In this document: in pieces, positions 17,945 to 27,229 of the stretch
Layout: each line of letters starts with the position of its first letter
Numbering within the stretch: the first letter of the stretch is position 1
Assembly (NCBI RefSeq): GCF_000426485.1
Contig: NZ_AUFL01000022.1
Span: forward strand, 1 to 51,195
Length of the DNA stretch: 51,195 nt
From: Indolivaga capnocytophagoides DSM 22835
GTDB lineage: Bacteria > Bacteroidota > Bacteroidia > Bacteroidales > Dysgonomonadaceae
Reading direction: 5' to 3'
Program-made: the position numbers and the translations under genes
The notes under the pieces: model-generated
The model's input: only the letters and a program-made list of their open reading frames with translations
What the model was told of the DNA's origin: nothing
Database searches by the model: none

Positions 17945-20158
17945 TTATTTCCCGATGTTATATCTAAACCCAACATAAAATTTACGGCCTTGAGTAGGTC
18001 CCCAAACCATTGTTCCGTCAAAATCCGATCCATATGGGTTATCCGCTGAAATTACAGGATTCTTTTGTGTAAAATCCCCCAGATTTTCGCCTCCGAGGTA
18101 CACACTCCAATTTCGGAAAAATTTAGTTATCTGGGCATTCATTATTACAAAAGATTTATAATTCTTATCCCAGAGCGGATTATTCGCATCGGGAGTCGGC
18201 ATCCGTCCACTTCCACTAAACTGAGTGGTGAAATCAAATTGCCACTTTCTCAAAGGAGTCTCGTACGAAGCTGTAGCCAAAGCTTTGTAACGACTGGTTA
18301 GCGGTTTGCGCATTTCTTTTCCTTTGTAATTTATCCTCGAATCCATCCACCGGTAAGAAGCCAATAAATTAAATCCTCTGAAAACCGGATATGAGGCTTC
18401 TACCTGTATTACATGTGCATCAGACTTTCCGTTTAAGTTATAAAAGCTTACAGCATGCGGATCCGAATCGACATCCATAATTACTTGTCTCGAAAAATCG
18501 GTGTAGAACCATTCTCCCGATAATGTCAATTCTTCTCCATTCAATGGAATATGGAAAGAAGTACTTACTCCATAATTCCATGCACTCTCTTGCTTCAGGT
18601 TATCGGCAATATGAATGGTACGGCTGCTCGCAAGCATATAACTATTTTCAGACAAAGCAAATACCGAACGGTAGCCTTTACCTGCCGATAACCTCACCTG
18701 CATCCACGATGCCGGATCATACTTAATGTGCAAGCGTGGAGTTACAAACCAATTATACAAGGTACTATAATCTGCACGTATCCCAGCCAGAACCGATAGT
18801 TTGTCACTCAGACTCAATGTATATTGAGCATAAGCTCCCGACACAGATTCACGTGCGGGCTGATTTCCCATATCCAATCGGGGAATATCTATTGTTTCGG
18901 TATATTTATCCCAATTATAACTCAAACCTGTACTCAGTTTATGCATTGGTGAAAAGTCTCTTTCATACATTAATGAAGCATATACATTAGTCTCATACAG
19001 ATTATAAAGGCTCGATGCATAATTCGACTTCTGATCGTGGTATGAACCAGAAAGAATCAAAGCCACACTCTCATTTTTCTCCGGATTAATGATATATCCA
19101 TTCTTGGTAAATACCTCTCCCCTATTGGTATAATTGGCTATCTGATAAGGATTATACATTTGCCCTTCTTTCATCGTATGGTCTGTCTGTCCGCTGATAC
19201 GCTCGTCATTAATGAACTTTACTCCCGATTGTGAGATAAATTTATCAGTCTGGTAATGCCATCTGTTCATCAGATTAATCTGATGTTTTTTCGGCATATC
19301 CAGAAAACCGTCACCATTATCGTCGTGCCCTTTTTCTTCATTCGAATAATGAGCAAAAATACCTGTCGATAGTTTATCATTGACCTTGATAGCAGCATCT
19401 GCATTTCCCTCGATCCGGCTTGCGTCACTCAGAAATAAGTTCAAGCTCAAGGGATCGGCTGTTGTCGGTTTCTTGTATTCGACATTTACCTGTCCCGATA
19501 TTGATTCATATCCATTTTTTACAGATGCAGCACCTTTCGATATCTGTATGCTTTCCATCCATGGTCCGGGAATATAATCCAATCCATAAAGTTTTGCAGC
19601 TCCTCTAAAATTCGGGTAATTCTCGGTCAGCATTTGTATATAATTTCCTGATATGCCTAACAATTGTATCTGCTTAGCTCCGGTTACCGCATCACTATAA
19701 GACACATCTACCGAAGGATTTGTCTCAAAACTCTCAGCTAGATTACAACAAGCGGCACGGGTAAGTTCCTTTGCCGTAACTTTTTCTGTTTTGAGCAATT
19801 CTGTTCGGGAAGATATTCGACCTGCCACCGATTTTGTAACAACTACTTCTCCCAGATTTGTATTTTCTTCCAGCCTGATTTTTTGTAATTCGGTAAATTC
19901 ATGAATATGAGTCACCTTCTCCGAATATCCAATATAAGTCACAACAAGCATATGATCCTGATGGGGAGTTCCTTTTATTTCAAAATATCCATCCTCATTT
20001 GTAACAACACTCTTTTTAGAATTGAGCCAATGTATCTGGGCTCCGATTATAGGGGTTTCATCTGCTGCATATACGTAGCCCTTTAGTATTGAAGTTGTGG
20101 CTCCTGCACCTAATACAGACACCAATAATAACAATATAATAAGTTTGATTTCTTTCAT
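17945..20158 (-). CDS. TonB-dependent outer-membrane receptor with carboxypeptidase-like N-terminal domain
   Basis: A 737-residue receptor. The start at 20158 gives a signal peptide beginning MKEIKLIILLLLVSVLGAGA; the longer frame to 20191 adds 11 residues that spoil it. A CarboxypepD_reg-like domain covers about residues 25-105 (KGYVYAADETPIIGAQIHWL), then a plug domain (near AESFETNPSVDVSYSDAV and QLLGISGNYIQMLTEN), then a 22-strand barrel ending GRKFYVGFRYNIGK with a terminal aromatic-rich strand. Plug Cys residues occur as RAACCNLAES. With an HMA protein downstream and a Cys-rich protein upstream, metal uptake is plausible but inferred. Confidence 0.9.
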   Translation of the reverse strand: MKEIKLIILLLLVSVLGAGATTSILKGYVYAADETPIIGAQIHWLNSKKSVVTNEDGYFEIKGTPHQDHMLVVTYIGYSEKVTHIHEFTELQKIRLEENTNLGEVVVTKSVAGRISSRTELLKTEKVTAKELTRAACCNLAESFETNPSVDVSYSDAVTGAKQIQLLGISGNYIQMLTENYPNFRGAAKLYGLDYIPGPWMESIQISKGAASVKNGYESISGQVNVEYKKPTTADPLSLNLFLSDASRIEGNADAAIKVNDKLSTGIFAHYSNEEKGHDDNGDGFLDMPKKHQINLMNRWHYQTDKFISQSGVKFINDERISGQTDHTMKEGQMYNPYQIANYTNRGEVFTKNGYIINPEKNESVALILSGSYHDQKSNYASSLYNLYETNVYASLMYERDFSPMHKLSTGLSYNWDKYTETIDIPRLDMGNQPARESVSGAYAQYTLSLSDKLSVLAGIRADYSTLYNWFVTPRLHIKYDPASWMQVRLSAGKGYRSVFALSENSYMLASSRTIHIADNLKQESAWNYGVSTSFHIPLNGEELTLSGEWFYTDFSRQVIMDVDSDPHAVSFYNLNGKSDAHVIQVEASYPVFRGFNLLASYRWMDSRINYKGKEMRKPLTSRYKALATASYETPLRKWQFDFTTQFSGSGRMPTPDANNPLWDKNYKSFVIMNAQITKFFRNWSVYLGGENLGDFTQKNPVISADNPYGSDFDGTMVWGPTQGRKFYVGFRYNIGK

Positions 20159-20185
20159 TTTAATACAATCGTTTGATAAGGTCAA

Positions 20186-20203
20186 GGTCACAGACCTTTT
20201 TAT
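20186..20203. repeat. Palindromic intergenic repeat variant GGTCACAGACC with T-rich tail
   Basis: A one-base variant of the core followed by TTTTTATT as in copies A to C. It lies 28 bases upstream of the TonB-receptor start on the opposite strand. The 90-bp body is not clearly recognisable beyond the tail. Confidence 0.6.
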
Positions 20204-20346
20204 TACTCAGGTAAGTATATATGCAGCCGATAATTATTACCGAATAGTACTGCATAACAATACTTACAATTGACAATAGCCCATAACAGGCAAGTAAAAG
20301 AACTATGCAAAATCAATTGCACAGTGTATCAAAAGGCGTATTAAAA

Positions 20347-20811
20347 TCAAATTATAAGAATGCGGATCAGGGATAGATAATCCCTTGGGGGAAGAGTTTT
20401 TTGCTCTACAACTTCAGGCTGCATATACTTGTCATTTATTGACAAGTATAGAGAACCACTATTACTAAATGAAATAATAGTCCACACCATCGCATTAGAT
20501 AAACTATGCTTAAAGGTTGTATTATTGAGATCTATAGATAAACGCTCTTTTTTACAGCATTCAGATTTATCTTTATCTGCATGATGGCTATCACAAGCAA
20601 GGCTCTCACTATTTGTTTTTTCACTGCAACAATTGTCGGGCATCTTCATAAGGCCAGAATGCTGCACACAATTTCCCGTTGATTCTGACAAGGATAATAA
20701 GCTATCGGCACACTTCGAACAACATAAATCGACAATAGTAACGCCTGCTCCGACAAAAAATATTGCCGCAGCCAAAAATAAAATTACTATGTGATTTACT
20801 TTTTTCTTCAT
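20347..20811 (-). CDS. Small Cys/His-rich exported or membrane-anchored protein
   Basis: A 154-residue protein; the chosen start MKKKVNHIVILFLAAAIFF gives a normal signal or anchor helix, while the frame to 20832 adds 7 residues. After the helix it has a dense cysteine pattern: CCSKC, then a single Cys, NCC, a Cys before SHHADKDKSE, and ECCKKE. It ends with LPPRDYLSLI. The layout resembles the small exported HYC_CC_PP-type proteins of Bacteroidetes, but I assign that family from memory only. The Cys pairs and His suggest metal binding. It lies 188 bases upstream of the TonB receptor in the same direction. Confidence 0.65.
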   Translation of the reverse strand: MKKKVNHIVILFLAAAIFFVGAGVTIVDLCCSKCADSLLSLSESTGNCVQHSGLMKMPDNCCSEKTNSESLACDSHHADKDKSECCKKERLSIDLNNTTFKHSLSNAMVWTIISFSNSGSLYLSINDKYMQPEVVEQKTLPPRDYLSLIRILII

Positions 20812-20886
20812 CTGCCAATTAAGAGAATACAAAGATGTAGAACGTCTTTATAAAAAACAAATTATTGATCTTCTTTTAGCTTCAAA

Positions 20887-20906
20887 TACCAGAAAGTATT
20901 TAATGA
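20887..20906 (-). repeat. Inverted partial copy of the repeat tail
   Basis: TACCAGAAAGTATTTAATGA is the exact reverse complement of 21226-21245 in copy C. The next bases (TATATTTTTAGTTTATAAC) weakly resemble the reverse complement of the repeat body, so this may be a decayed copy in the opposite orientation. Confidence 0.7.
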
Positions 20907-21158
20907 TATATTTTTAGTTTATAACAGACTTGGATTATTTTTCTTCCCAAGGGCAACGTTTAAAGCAGTGAGAGCAGAGTCAGGTGTTTGATGCAATAAA
21001 CGACTAATGAATTGAATAAATAAGCCTGACACCTACTTTTCTTATCAACGAGTAAAATATTCATAAAATCACCATAACCTCACATTATTATACTTCGCCT
21101 GATTATTCAGACCCTAAATAAGTTCGGATATAAAGAAAATTATTACTTTTAGAAGCAT

Positions 21159-21250
21159 AAGGTCTCAGACTTATTTATTGACCGTACAAGCATAACAGCA
21201 AGAGCAGGTTATCGCTTTAAATACGTCATTAAATACTTTCTGGTACTTAT
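21159..21250 (+). repeat. Full-length intergenic repeat, copy C (about 90 bp)
   Basis: It starts AAGGTCTCAGAC (right arm altered to TTATTTATTG), carries the 33-base block 21189-21221 identical to copy B, and ends with ATACTTTCTGGTACTTAT. It lies 100 bases upstream of the Crp/Fnr start codon. Confidence 0.8.
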
Positions 21251-21349
21251 TTTAAATAATCCTTGAGATATTTCGGGGACTTATTAACCCATCAATCAAC
21301 ACTTATAAATAGGGATAACTATTTTCACCTGAGATTAACATGTACATGT

Positions 21350-21916
21350 ATGAAAGTCTTTAATGAATATCTAAACCTTGAGGGTATAGACCGAATCAAA
21401 CAGTTATTTTTAGAAAACGGGACTGTTGAAGAATATAAGAAAAACAGTTTTTTCATTCAACAGGGACAATTGCAAAAAAAAGCAGGCTTTATACCGAAAG
21501 GCAGTTTCCGCTATCTGAGGTACACACAACAAGAAAAAGAGCAAGTTGTAGGATATAGTTTCGAAGACGACTTTGTCACCAGTTATGCCGCATTTCAAAG
21601 ACAAATGCCGTCCGCAGCTTCTGCACAAGCAATAAAAGACAGCATAGTGTACTCACTCACATATGATGATCTGAATACTTTTTTCAGAGAGCAAGATTTC
21701 GAAAACCTAAGGGCACAAATAGCCGAAGCATTTTTGTCTGATATATACGGTCGGATGTTGTCGCTCTATTGCGATACACCCGAACAAAGATACACTCAGT
21801 TATTACAGCGTTACCCTCAAATTATTAATGAAGTAAATCTGAAGGAAATAGCATCCTTCATAAAAGTAGCACCGGAAACTTTAAGCAGAATTAGAAAGAA
21901 AATCTCTTCCCTTTGA
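21350..21916 (+). CDS. Crp/Fnr-family transcriptional regulator
   Basis: A 188-residue regulator with an N-terminal cyclic-nucleotide-binding-like beta roll (about residues 20-110; YKKNSFFIQQGQLQKKAGFI and GSFRYLRYTQQEKEQVVGYS) and a C-terminal winged helix (VNLKEIASFIKVAPETLSRI). The start at 21350 (MKVFNEYLNLEG) matches the usual length of Bacteroidetes members; the open frame to 21263 adds an unconvincing 29-residue leader. No Fe-S cysteines are seen, and cAMP-binding residues are not evident. It points away from the metal gene group and might control it, but that is inference. Confidence 0.88.
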   Translation: MKVFNEYLNLEGIDRIKQLFLENGTVEEYKKNSFFIQQGQLQKKAGFIPKGSFRYLRYTQQEKEQVVGYSFEDDFVTSYAAFQRQMPSAASAQAIKDSIVYSLTYDDLNTFFREQDFENLRAQIAEAFLSDIYGRMLSLYCDTPEQRYTQLLQRYPQIINEVNLKEIASFIKVAPETLSRIRKKISSL

Positions 21917-21920
21917 ATTC

Positions 21921-21943
21921 CTTGATTTAGATCAAGAGTTTTT
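21921..21943 (+). terminator. Intrinsic terminator after the Crp/Fnr gene
   Basis: CTTGAT pairs with ATCAAG around a TTAG loop, followed by AGTTTTTA. It starts 5 bases after the stop codon. Confidence 0.75.
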
Positions 21944-22082
21944 ATTCCAGATATACATATATTTGTATATAGCCTATTAAAACAGGCTGATTATCGGAAT
22001 AAAACATACTAGATACATAACAACACTCAATAACTGTATCAAACAGTTTTTTCTACTTAGCACAATGCACTATATTGCAAAC

Positions 22083-22114
22083 ATGGAACCGGAATATAGA
22101 CATTTCGGTTCCAT
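22083..22114. terminator. Hairpin between converging genes
   Basis: ATGGAACCG (22083-22091) pairs with CGGTTCCAT (22106-22114) over a 14-base loop. It lies 22 bases beyond the stop of the minus-strand glycosyltransferase. Short T-runs flank it on either strand, so it is a moderate terminator candidate for that gene. Confidence 0.5.
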
Positions 22115-22135
22115 ATTTTGAACCGAAAACAGGCT

Positions 22136-23260
22136 CTATCTTTTGCCAACAACAGCATTAGTATATATGTCCAATAAATGGTTTATCTGTATTTCCAGAT
22201 TAAATTTCGACTCAAATAATTTTCGAGATCCCCATCCTAAATCTTTTAGTAACTTTTGTTCCTGATCAGCAACCAATTCTACAATTTTATCCACAAACAC
22301 ATTTGTATCTAGATCTAATAAAAAACCATTGACATTATCCTCTACACAATCGATATTCCCTACAACTTTTGATGCAATAATAGGCTTACCTAACGACATA
22401 GCTTCTACAATAGCAAGGGGCAATCCTTCGTATAGAGAAGTTGATAAATACAAATCGGAAGAATTGACATATTTCAATATTTCTTTTTGCTCGAGCCAAG
22501 GAATCAGTTCAATCCGATCTTCTAATCTGTTTTCTTTAATGATATTCTGAATATCATTAAGAAATGGAGAATAATGACCGACTCCAAGTATCATAAACTT
22601 CACATTTGGGCATTGAGAAATAACGTTTTTGGCTACTTCGGCCAGAAATAAGGAGTTTTTTTGATACGAAGGGCGCCCGATAGTACAAATCATAATAGGT
22701 TGACCATTATCCTGCTTACTATCTTTTTCAGGTATATTCTTTGCGGCATCAGGTACAGAATTAGTCCAAATCAGTACTCTATCGGGTTTATAATGAGCAA
22801 CAGTTTGTGCGAGCTCCGCTTCTGATGCAGAACAGGCCAATATGTATGCATTAAATTTAGTATATCTCTCAATTGCAGAAAACAACGATCTTCCTAAGGA
22901 ACCCTGACTGGATAAAAAGGAGAAAGCATGTGGCGTATAAAATGTTTTTTTACGAAGAATAAAACCGATCAGCCGCCCGACCATTCCACCCTTGGCGCTG
23001 TGGCAATGAATAACATCGGGCTTTTCTTTTATAACTATGCGAAGAGTCTGAAAAACACAAAGTATATCTCTCCATCCGATACTCCGATACATCGCAACCT
23101 GACACTCTTTGATAGCCTTTCCATTCTTGAGAATAGGCTTTGAGTTATCCTTTTTCCCTCTCACTACAACATACTCGAATTCGGTGTCAGCATAAATTAT
23201 CGTATTACGAATATAAATATCCAAACCACCGATCATCTGTCCTATATGCAATATTTTCAT
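22136..23260 (-). CDS. Glycosyltransferase family 4 (GT-B fold)
   Basis: A 374-residue cytoplasmic glycosyltransferase. The N-terminal Rossmann half opens MKILHIGQMIGGLDIYIRN and includes DVIHCHSAKGGMVGRLIGF. The C-terminal donor-binding half shows ICTIGRPSYQKNSLFLAEVA and the GT4 motif SLYEGLPLAIVEAMSLGKPI with the E-x7-E pair. It belongs to the polysaccharide locus by context but is transcribed away from the wzx operon as a single gene. Sugar and acceptor are unknown. Confidence 0.92.
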   Translation of the reverse strand: MKILHIGQMIGGLDIYIRNTIIYADTEFEYVVVRGKKDNSKPILKNGKAIKECQVAMYRSIGWRDILCVFQTLRIVIKEKPDVIHCHSAKGGMVGRLIGFILRKKTFYTPHAFSFLSSQGSLGRSLFSAIERYTKFNAYILACSASEAELAQTVAHYKPDRVLIWTNSVPDAAKNIPEKDSKQDNGQPIMICTIGRPSYQKNSLFLAEVAKNVISQCPNVKFMILGVGHYSPFLNDIQNIIKENRLEDRIELIPWLEQKEILKYVNSSDLYLSTSLYEGLPLAIVEAMSLGKPIIASKVVGNIDCVEDNVNGFLLDLDTNVFVDKIVELVADQEQKLLKDLGWGSRKLFESKFNLEIQINHLLDIYTNAVVGKR

Positions 23261-24806
23261 CAGACCTGTATTTATATATAAATAAAAATTGAGTAATTCT
23301 TCTAATAAAGTGAAGAGAAATAACGTTTTAATTTCGTCATCAGCAGTTGCCGTTCGATTTAATTATGACACATTTATATGGGCAACCCAATGAAGCAATA
23401 CACCCTTGAGGTGAGTTAATAACTATACCGTTCTGACTTTCTAAAATTATCAAATAATGCTGTTCGAAGACTCCTCCAAAATCACATTACAGATAAACAC
23501 CATAACACATTTTGTTACTTTTCGCTTAATATTTTCATTCAGGATTTTCTGCTGAATATTAGAATCCGGAGTCAGATTAAAATATTTTATCAGATTAGCA
23601 ATGTAAAGTATTTTTTTAGGTTGATAACTCTAAAATCCGGATGTCCGTTGATTACTAAAGAAGTATATGATTTTCTGTGAATATAGGGCTGTACACATCC
23701 AATTTAGAATGACAGTAACTCTCGATATTCATTCAATCTCTTTCGTTTTCATGTTAATTAACGCAAATAGTAATATATTGTTCAAATTACATATATTTTT
23801 TTCATTCTGATGATTATCTTCTCAATCTAAAACATCACAGTTCAATTCAGAAAATAAAAAGATCACAAACCTTGCGATGACTACATCAAAATGATCCAGA
23901 TAAAAGATAAATGTTGTTTTTTTGATAAATAAAATTTATATAGACCAGAGAGCTTTTCTCAGAAAAAATATGAAACACACCTTAAGCAAAAAAAGAACAA
24001 CGAACTATAATCAAACAAGTTAACATCACAAGTCTGAAGTTATCAAATCGTATACAAATTTAATAAAGAAGCTGAAATTTGATATTTTCGAATAGAAACG
24101 AAACCACATTATTAGAATAAGTAAAAAACAAGGCGAACATTTTTTCGGCAAGAGTTGTTATATCGGCAGTTACACAATTTTCGAGAGACTATTGAAAAAC
24201 ATTAGTTCTTAGAAATAATTTACATAACTTATTTCTGTAACTTTTATTTGTCATTGCTCACATATTAATTTGGTAGAGACTATATTTTATCTGCATTGTT
24301 TTAAAATATACGAATCTTTTAAGTGGTTACTATATTAAATAGAGTGGTATAATCAACTGGACTTATAGCAAAATCAGTGGAATGGCTATAAGGATACGTG
24401 TCGTAATATGATTGTTTTAGAATTCGGAAGGAAACTTAATAAAACCTGTCCTTTTTCGTTAGTTTTGACTAATTTATTGTCATGACTAAGATTAAGCACT
24501 AAAGTGTCAGAATACTTCCGTAAAGTGGTTAAATTAAAAAAAATCTGAAATTATTGATTACTCCCCCAATTTATCTTTTTCTGAAAGAGGTGTTTAAACA
24601 AAATACACCCATTTTAGAATAGTAAATTAGAACAGTATAAAACCTAGTATCAAATAATATTATTTTATGATTAGAGAAAAGAATAAAGGTTTTCTGGATC
24701 TTCATTCGACTCACAAGGTATAACATATACAATGAGTTATTAGATAATCATTATTATTCAAATTCAGTAGTAATTATATATTTCTCTGATTTTTAATACA
24801 AAGTTT
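23261..24806. other. 1.5-kb AT-rich region without a gene, upstream of the polysaccharide operon
   Basis: I find no open frame with coding character on either strand, no tRNA and no repeat-family copy. One TAnnTTTG match (TAGTTTTG, 24460-24467) lies about 340 bases before the flippase gene and could give a long leader. A small hairpin (GGTGT / ACACC, 24589-24609) follows it. The length and very low GC suggest a regulatory region or decayed DNA. Confidence 0.6.
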
Positions 24807-26351
24807 ATGAGCCAGACGGATTCTTTATCCAATAACAAGAGAATAGCAAAAAATACGCTGTTGCTTTATTTCCGTATGATTATTATTATGGGAGTACAGC
24901 TCTACACTGTAAGGGTTATTCTAAATACACTGGGCAGTTCGGACTATGGTCTTTACAATGTAGTTGGTGGAGTTGTCACTATGTTTGCTTTCTTAAGCAG
25001 TACCATGGCAACGGCTTCTCAGCGTTATTTTGCCTATGAGATCGGAAAAGGAAATAAAGACCAGTTGCAAAAGACGTTTAGTATGACACTCTTGATTTAC
25101 TGTATGATTGGGGTAATCATCCTATTACTGGCCGAAACCATCGGACTCTGGTTTTTGAATAATAAAATGACCATTCCACCGGATCGCATAGCTGCAGCCA
25201 ATTGGGTATATCAGTTTGCAATTCTTTCGTTTATATTAACCATGTTTCAGGTTCCTTACAATGCGATGGTTATCGCTCATGAGCGAATGAATATATTTGC
25301 ATATGTAAGTATTTTAGAAGTTTCAATGAAACTTCTTATTGTATATCTCCTTATAATTCTACCACATGACAAATTAATAACGTATGCAATCCTTGGCTTT
25401 ATCGTGACCTTCATTATCACATCTACCTACAAGATCTATTGTCTCCGAAATTTTACCGAAAGCCATTTCAAATACTATTGGAGTAAGCCTTTATTTAAAG
25501 AAATAACATCTTATTCGGGATGGAACTTATTTGGAGCAATGGCCAGTCTTATGAATAATCAAGGCATAAATATCATTCTTAATATATTTTTCGGACCTAT
25601 TGTTAATGCCGCAAGAGCCATTGCTTTTCAGGTAAATACATCTTTAAACCAATTTGTGCAAAATTTTCTCACATCTACACGCCCACAGATAACGAAGTAT
25701 TATGCACAGGGGCAGGTATTAAGTATGGTTAATATGACTCTAAGCGTTGCTAAATATTCTTTCTTTTTATTACTCCTAATATCGTTACCTCTATTGGTTT
25801 TCACTAAAGACATATTTGACTTGTGGCTATCATCATACCCTCAATATACAATACTATTCACCAGAATTATTATAATTACCACTCTGGTTGATTCTCTATC
25901 ATATCCATTAATGGCTACATTTCAGGCAACAGGGCGTGTAAAGAAATATCAAATTATTGTTGGAGGAATAATCCTGTTCAATGTGCCGATATCTTATTTG
26001 GTATTCAAATATACAACATTAGATGCATCTGCCTGTTTATGGATTGTATTTTCGGTAAGTCTCATCTGTCTCTTAGTCAGACTAATCTTGCTCCAACAGC
26101 TTTTAAATATGGCTATTGTCAAATTATTCTTTCTAAGAGTAATTATACCTATTATTTCGGTGGGTTCAATAATGCTTTTAGCTAGTTACATGGTGAAAAC
26201 TTATTATATAAGCTCATACAGTTATATACTAATCTCTTTGTCAATACTTATGGCAGTCTATATAGCATTATTATACTGTATTGGTCTGAGTGCAGAGGAA
26301 AAAAGTTTTTTAAAGAAAGCATTCGAAAAATTAAAGAATAAAGTAAAGTAA
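24807..26351 (+). CDS. Polysaccharide flippase (Wzx-like, MOP superfamily)
   Basis: A 514-residue multi-spanning inner-membrane protein with about 12-14 helices. The start after a charged segment (NNKRIAKNTLLLYFRMIIIM) and the stretch LGSSDYGLYNVVGGVVTMF are typical of Bacteroidetes O-antigen or capsule flippases. It would turn lipid-linked repeat units from the cytoplasmic to the periplasmic face. It is the first gene of an eight-gene run on this strand and is followed after 2 bases by the next gene. Confidence 0.93.
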   Translation: MSQTDSLSNNKRIAKNTLLLYFRMIIIMGVQLYTVRVILNTLGSSDYGLYNVVGGVVTMFAFLSSTMATASQRYFAYEIGKGNKDQLQKTFSMTLLIYCMIGVIILLLAETIGLWFLNNKMTIPPDRIAAANWVYQFAILSFILTMFQVPYNAMVIAHERMNIFAYVSILEVSMKLLIVYLLIILPHDKLITYAILGFIVTFIITSTYKIYCLRNFTESHFKYYWSKPLFKEITSYSGWNLFGAMASLMNNQGINIILNIFFGPIVNAARAIAFQVNTSLNQFVQNFLTSTRPQITKYYAQGQVLSMVNMTLSVAKYSFFLLLLISLPLLVFTKDIFDLWLSSYPQYTILFTRIIIITTLVDSLSYPLMATFQATGRVKKYQIIVGGIILFNVPISYLVFKYTTLDASACLWIVFSVSLICLLVRLILLQQLLNMAIVKLFFLRVIIPIISVGSIMLLASYMVKTYYISSYSYILISLSILMAVYIALLYCIGLSAEEKSFLKKAFEKLKNKVK

Positions 26352-26353
26352 TT

Positions 26354-27229
26354 ATGGACAAAATAAATCTATATTATTGGGCTGGTCATAAAAATTTCGG
26401 GGACGTTTTAAGTCCCATGCTCATTGAAGAGCTATCAGGAATACCCACGCAACTAAAAATAAGCAAAGACGTGATATTCAACACAAAAAAAGCGCTAAAA
26501 GCTTTTTTGAAATTTGACACTAATACCCTGAAAACAATAGAAATGCCATGGGAACATACAATATATGCAGTAGGTTCAATAATAAAGAATGGTAATAAAA
26601 GGTCTCTAATCTGGGGTTCGGGATTCATGAATGATCACGAAAGCTTTGGAGGAGGGATAGTGTATGCAGTCAGAGGAAAATTTACAGATGAAAGATTAGA
26701 AAATCTCGGACAAAAAAAATGCAATGTATACGGAGATCCTGCACTTTTACTCCCTTTATGGATTAAAGGTGAAACAAACAAAAAGCATAAACTGGGAATA
26801 ATCCCTCACTGGCTGGAAGCAGATAAATTTATAGATGAATTTTCAACGAGTAAAGTAATAGACTTAAGAACCGATGATATACATGGAGTTATTAAAGATA
26901 TAACGAGCTGCGAGTATATTCTTTCTACATCATTACATGGTGTAATAGTAGCACATGCCTATGGGATTCCGGCATTATGGATACAGGAAGGCTATATCGA
27001 AACTGACGGCTTTAAGTTTAGAGATTATTTTAGCTCTGTGAATATTCCACTATATGAAGGCATTAAGAATTTCGCTGATCAGATCAGAGAGGATACATGG
27101 ATAAATCTTTTCAATGAGAATCCGACAAAAACAATTATCAATGTCTCTCTGCATGACATGCAAAAGAAATTATTAAAGGCGGCACCTTTTCCTTTGAAAG
27201 CTCAATATAAAATTCTAGCCGATGAATAA
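26354..27229 (+). CDS. Polysaccharide pyruvyl transferase family protein (first copy)
   Basis: A 291-residue protein of the CsaB/ExoV-like family that adds pyruvyl ketals to sugars or, in some members, acts as a sugar transferase. NFGDVLSPMLIEELSG is the conserved N-terminal block, VYGDPALLLPLW the central one, and LSTSLHGVIVAHAYGIPALW the C-terminal block with the conserved S-x-H-G. It is shorter than the second family member in this locus (433 residues). Its 3' end overlaps the next gene by 8 bases. Confidence 0.88.
   Translation: MDKINLYYWAGHKNFGDVLSPMLIEELSGIPTQLKISKDVIFNTKKALKAFLKFDTNTLKTIEMPWEHTIYAVGSIIKNGNKRSLIWGSGFMNDHESFGGGIVYAVRGKFTDERLENLGQKKCNVYGDPALLLPLWIKGETNKKHKLGIIPHWLEADKFIDEFSTSKVIDLRTDDIHGVIKDITSCEYILSTSLHGVIVAHAYGIPALWIQEGYIETDGFKFRDYFSSVNIPLYEGIKNFADQIREDTWINLFNENPTKTIINVSLHDMQKKLLKAAPFPLKAQYKILADE

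Larger units (their letters stand above)
20812..21349. other. Intergenic region with inverted repeat copies, no gene
   Basis: About 540 bases between divergent genes. It holds repeat copy C (21159-21250) and an inverted copy of its tail (20887-20906), 320 bases apart. A possible stem joins GTCAGG near 20979 with CCTGAC near 21029. A near-consensus minus-strand box (CATCTTTG) lies around 20829-20836. I see no coding frame with protein-like features. Confidence 0.6.

Noticed and set aside
23261-24806. Possible invertible capsule promoter
   Set aside because: I found no pair of inverted repeats flanking a promoter-like segment here, so I did not call one.
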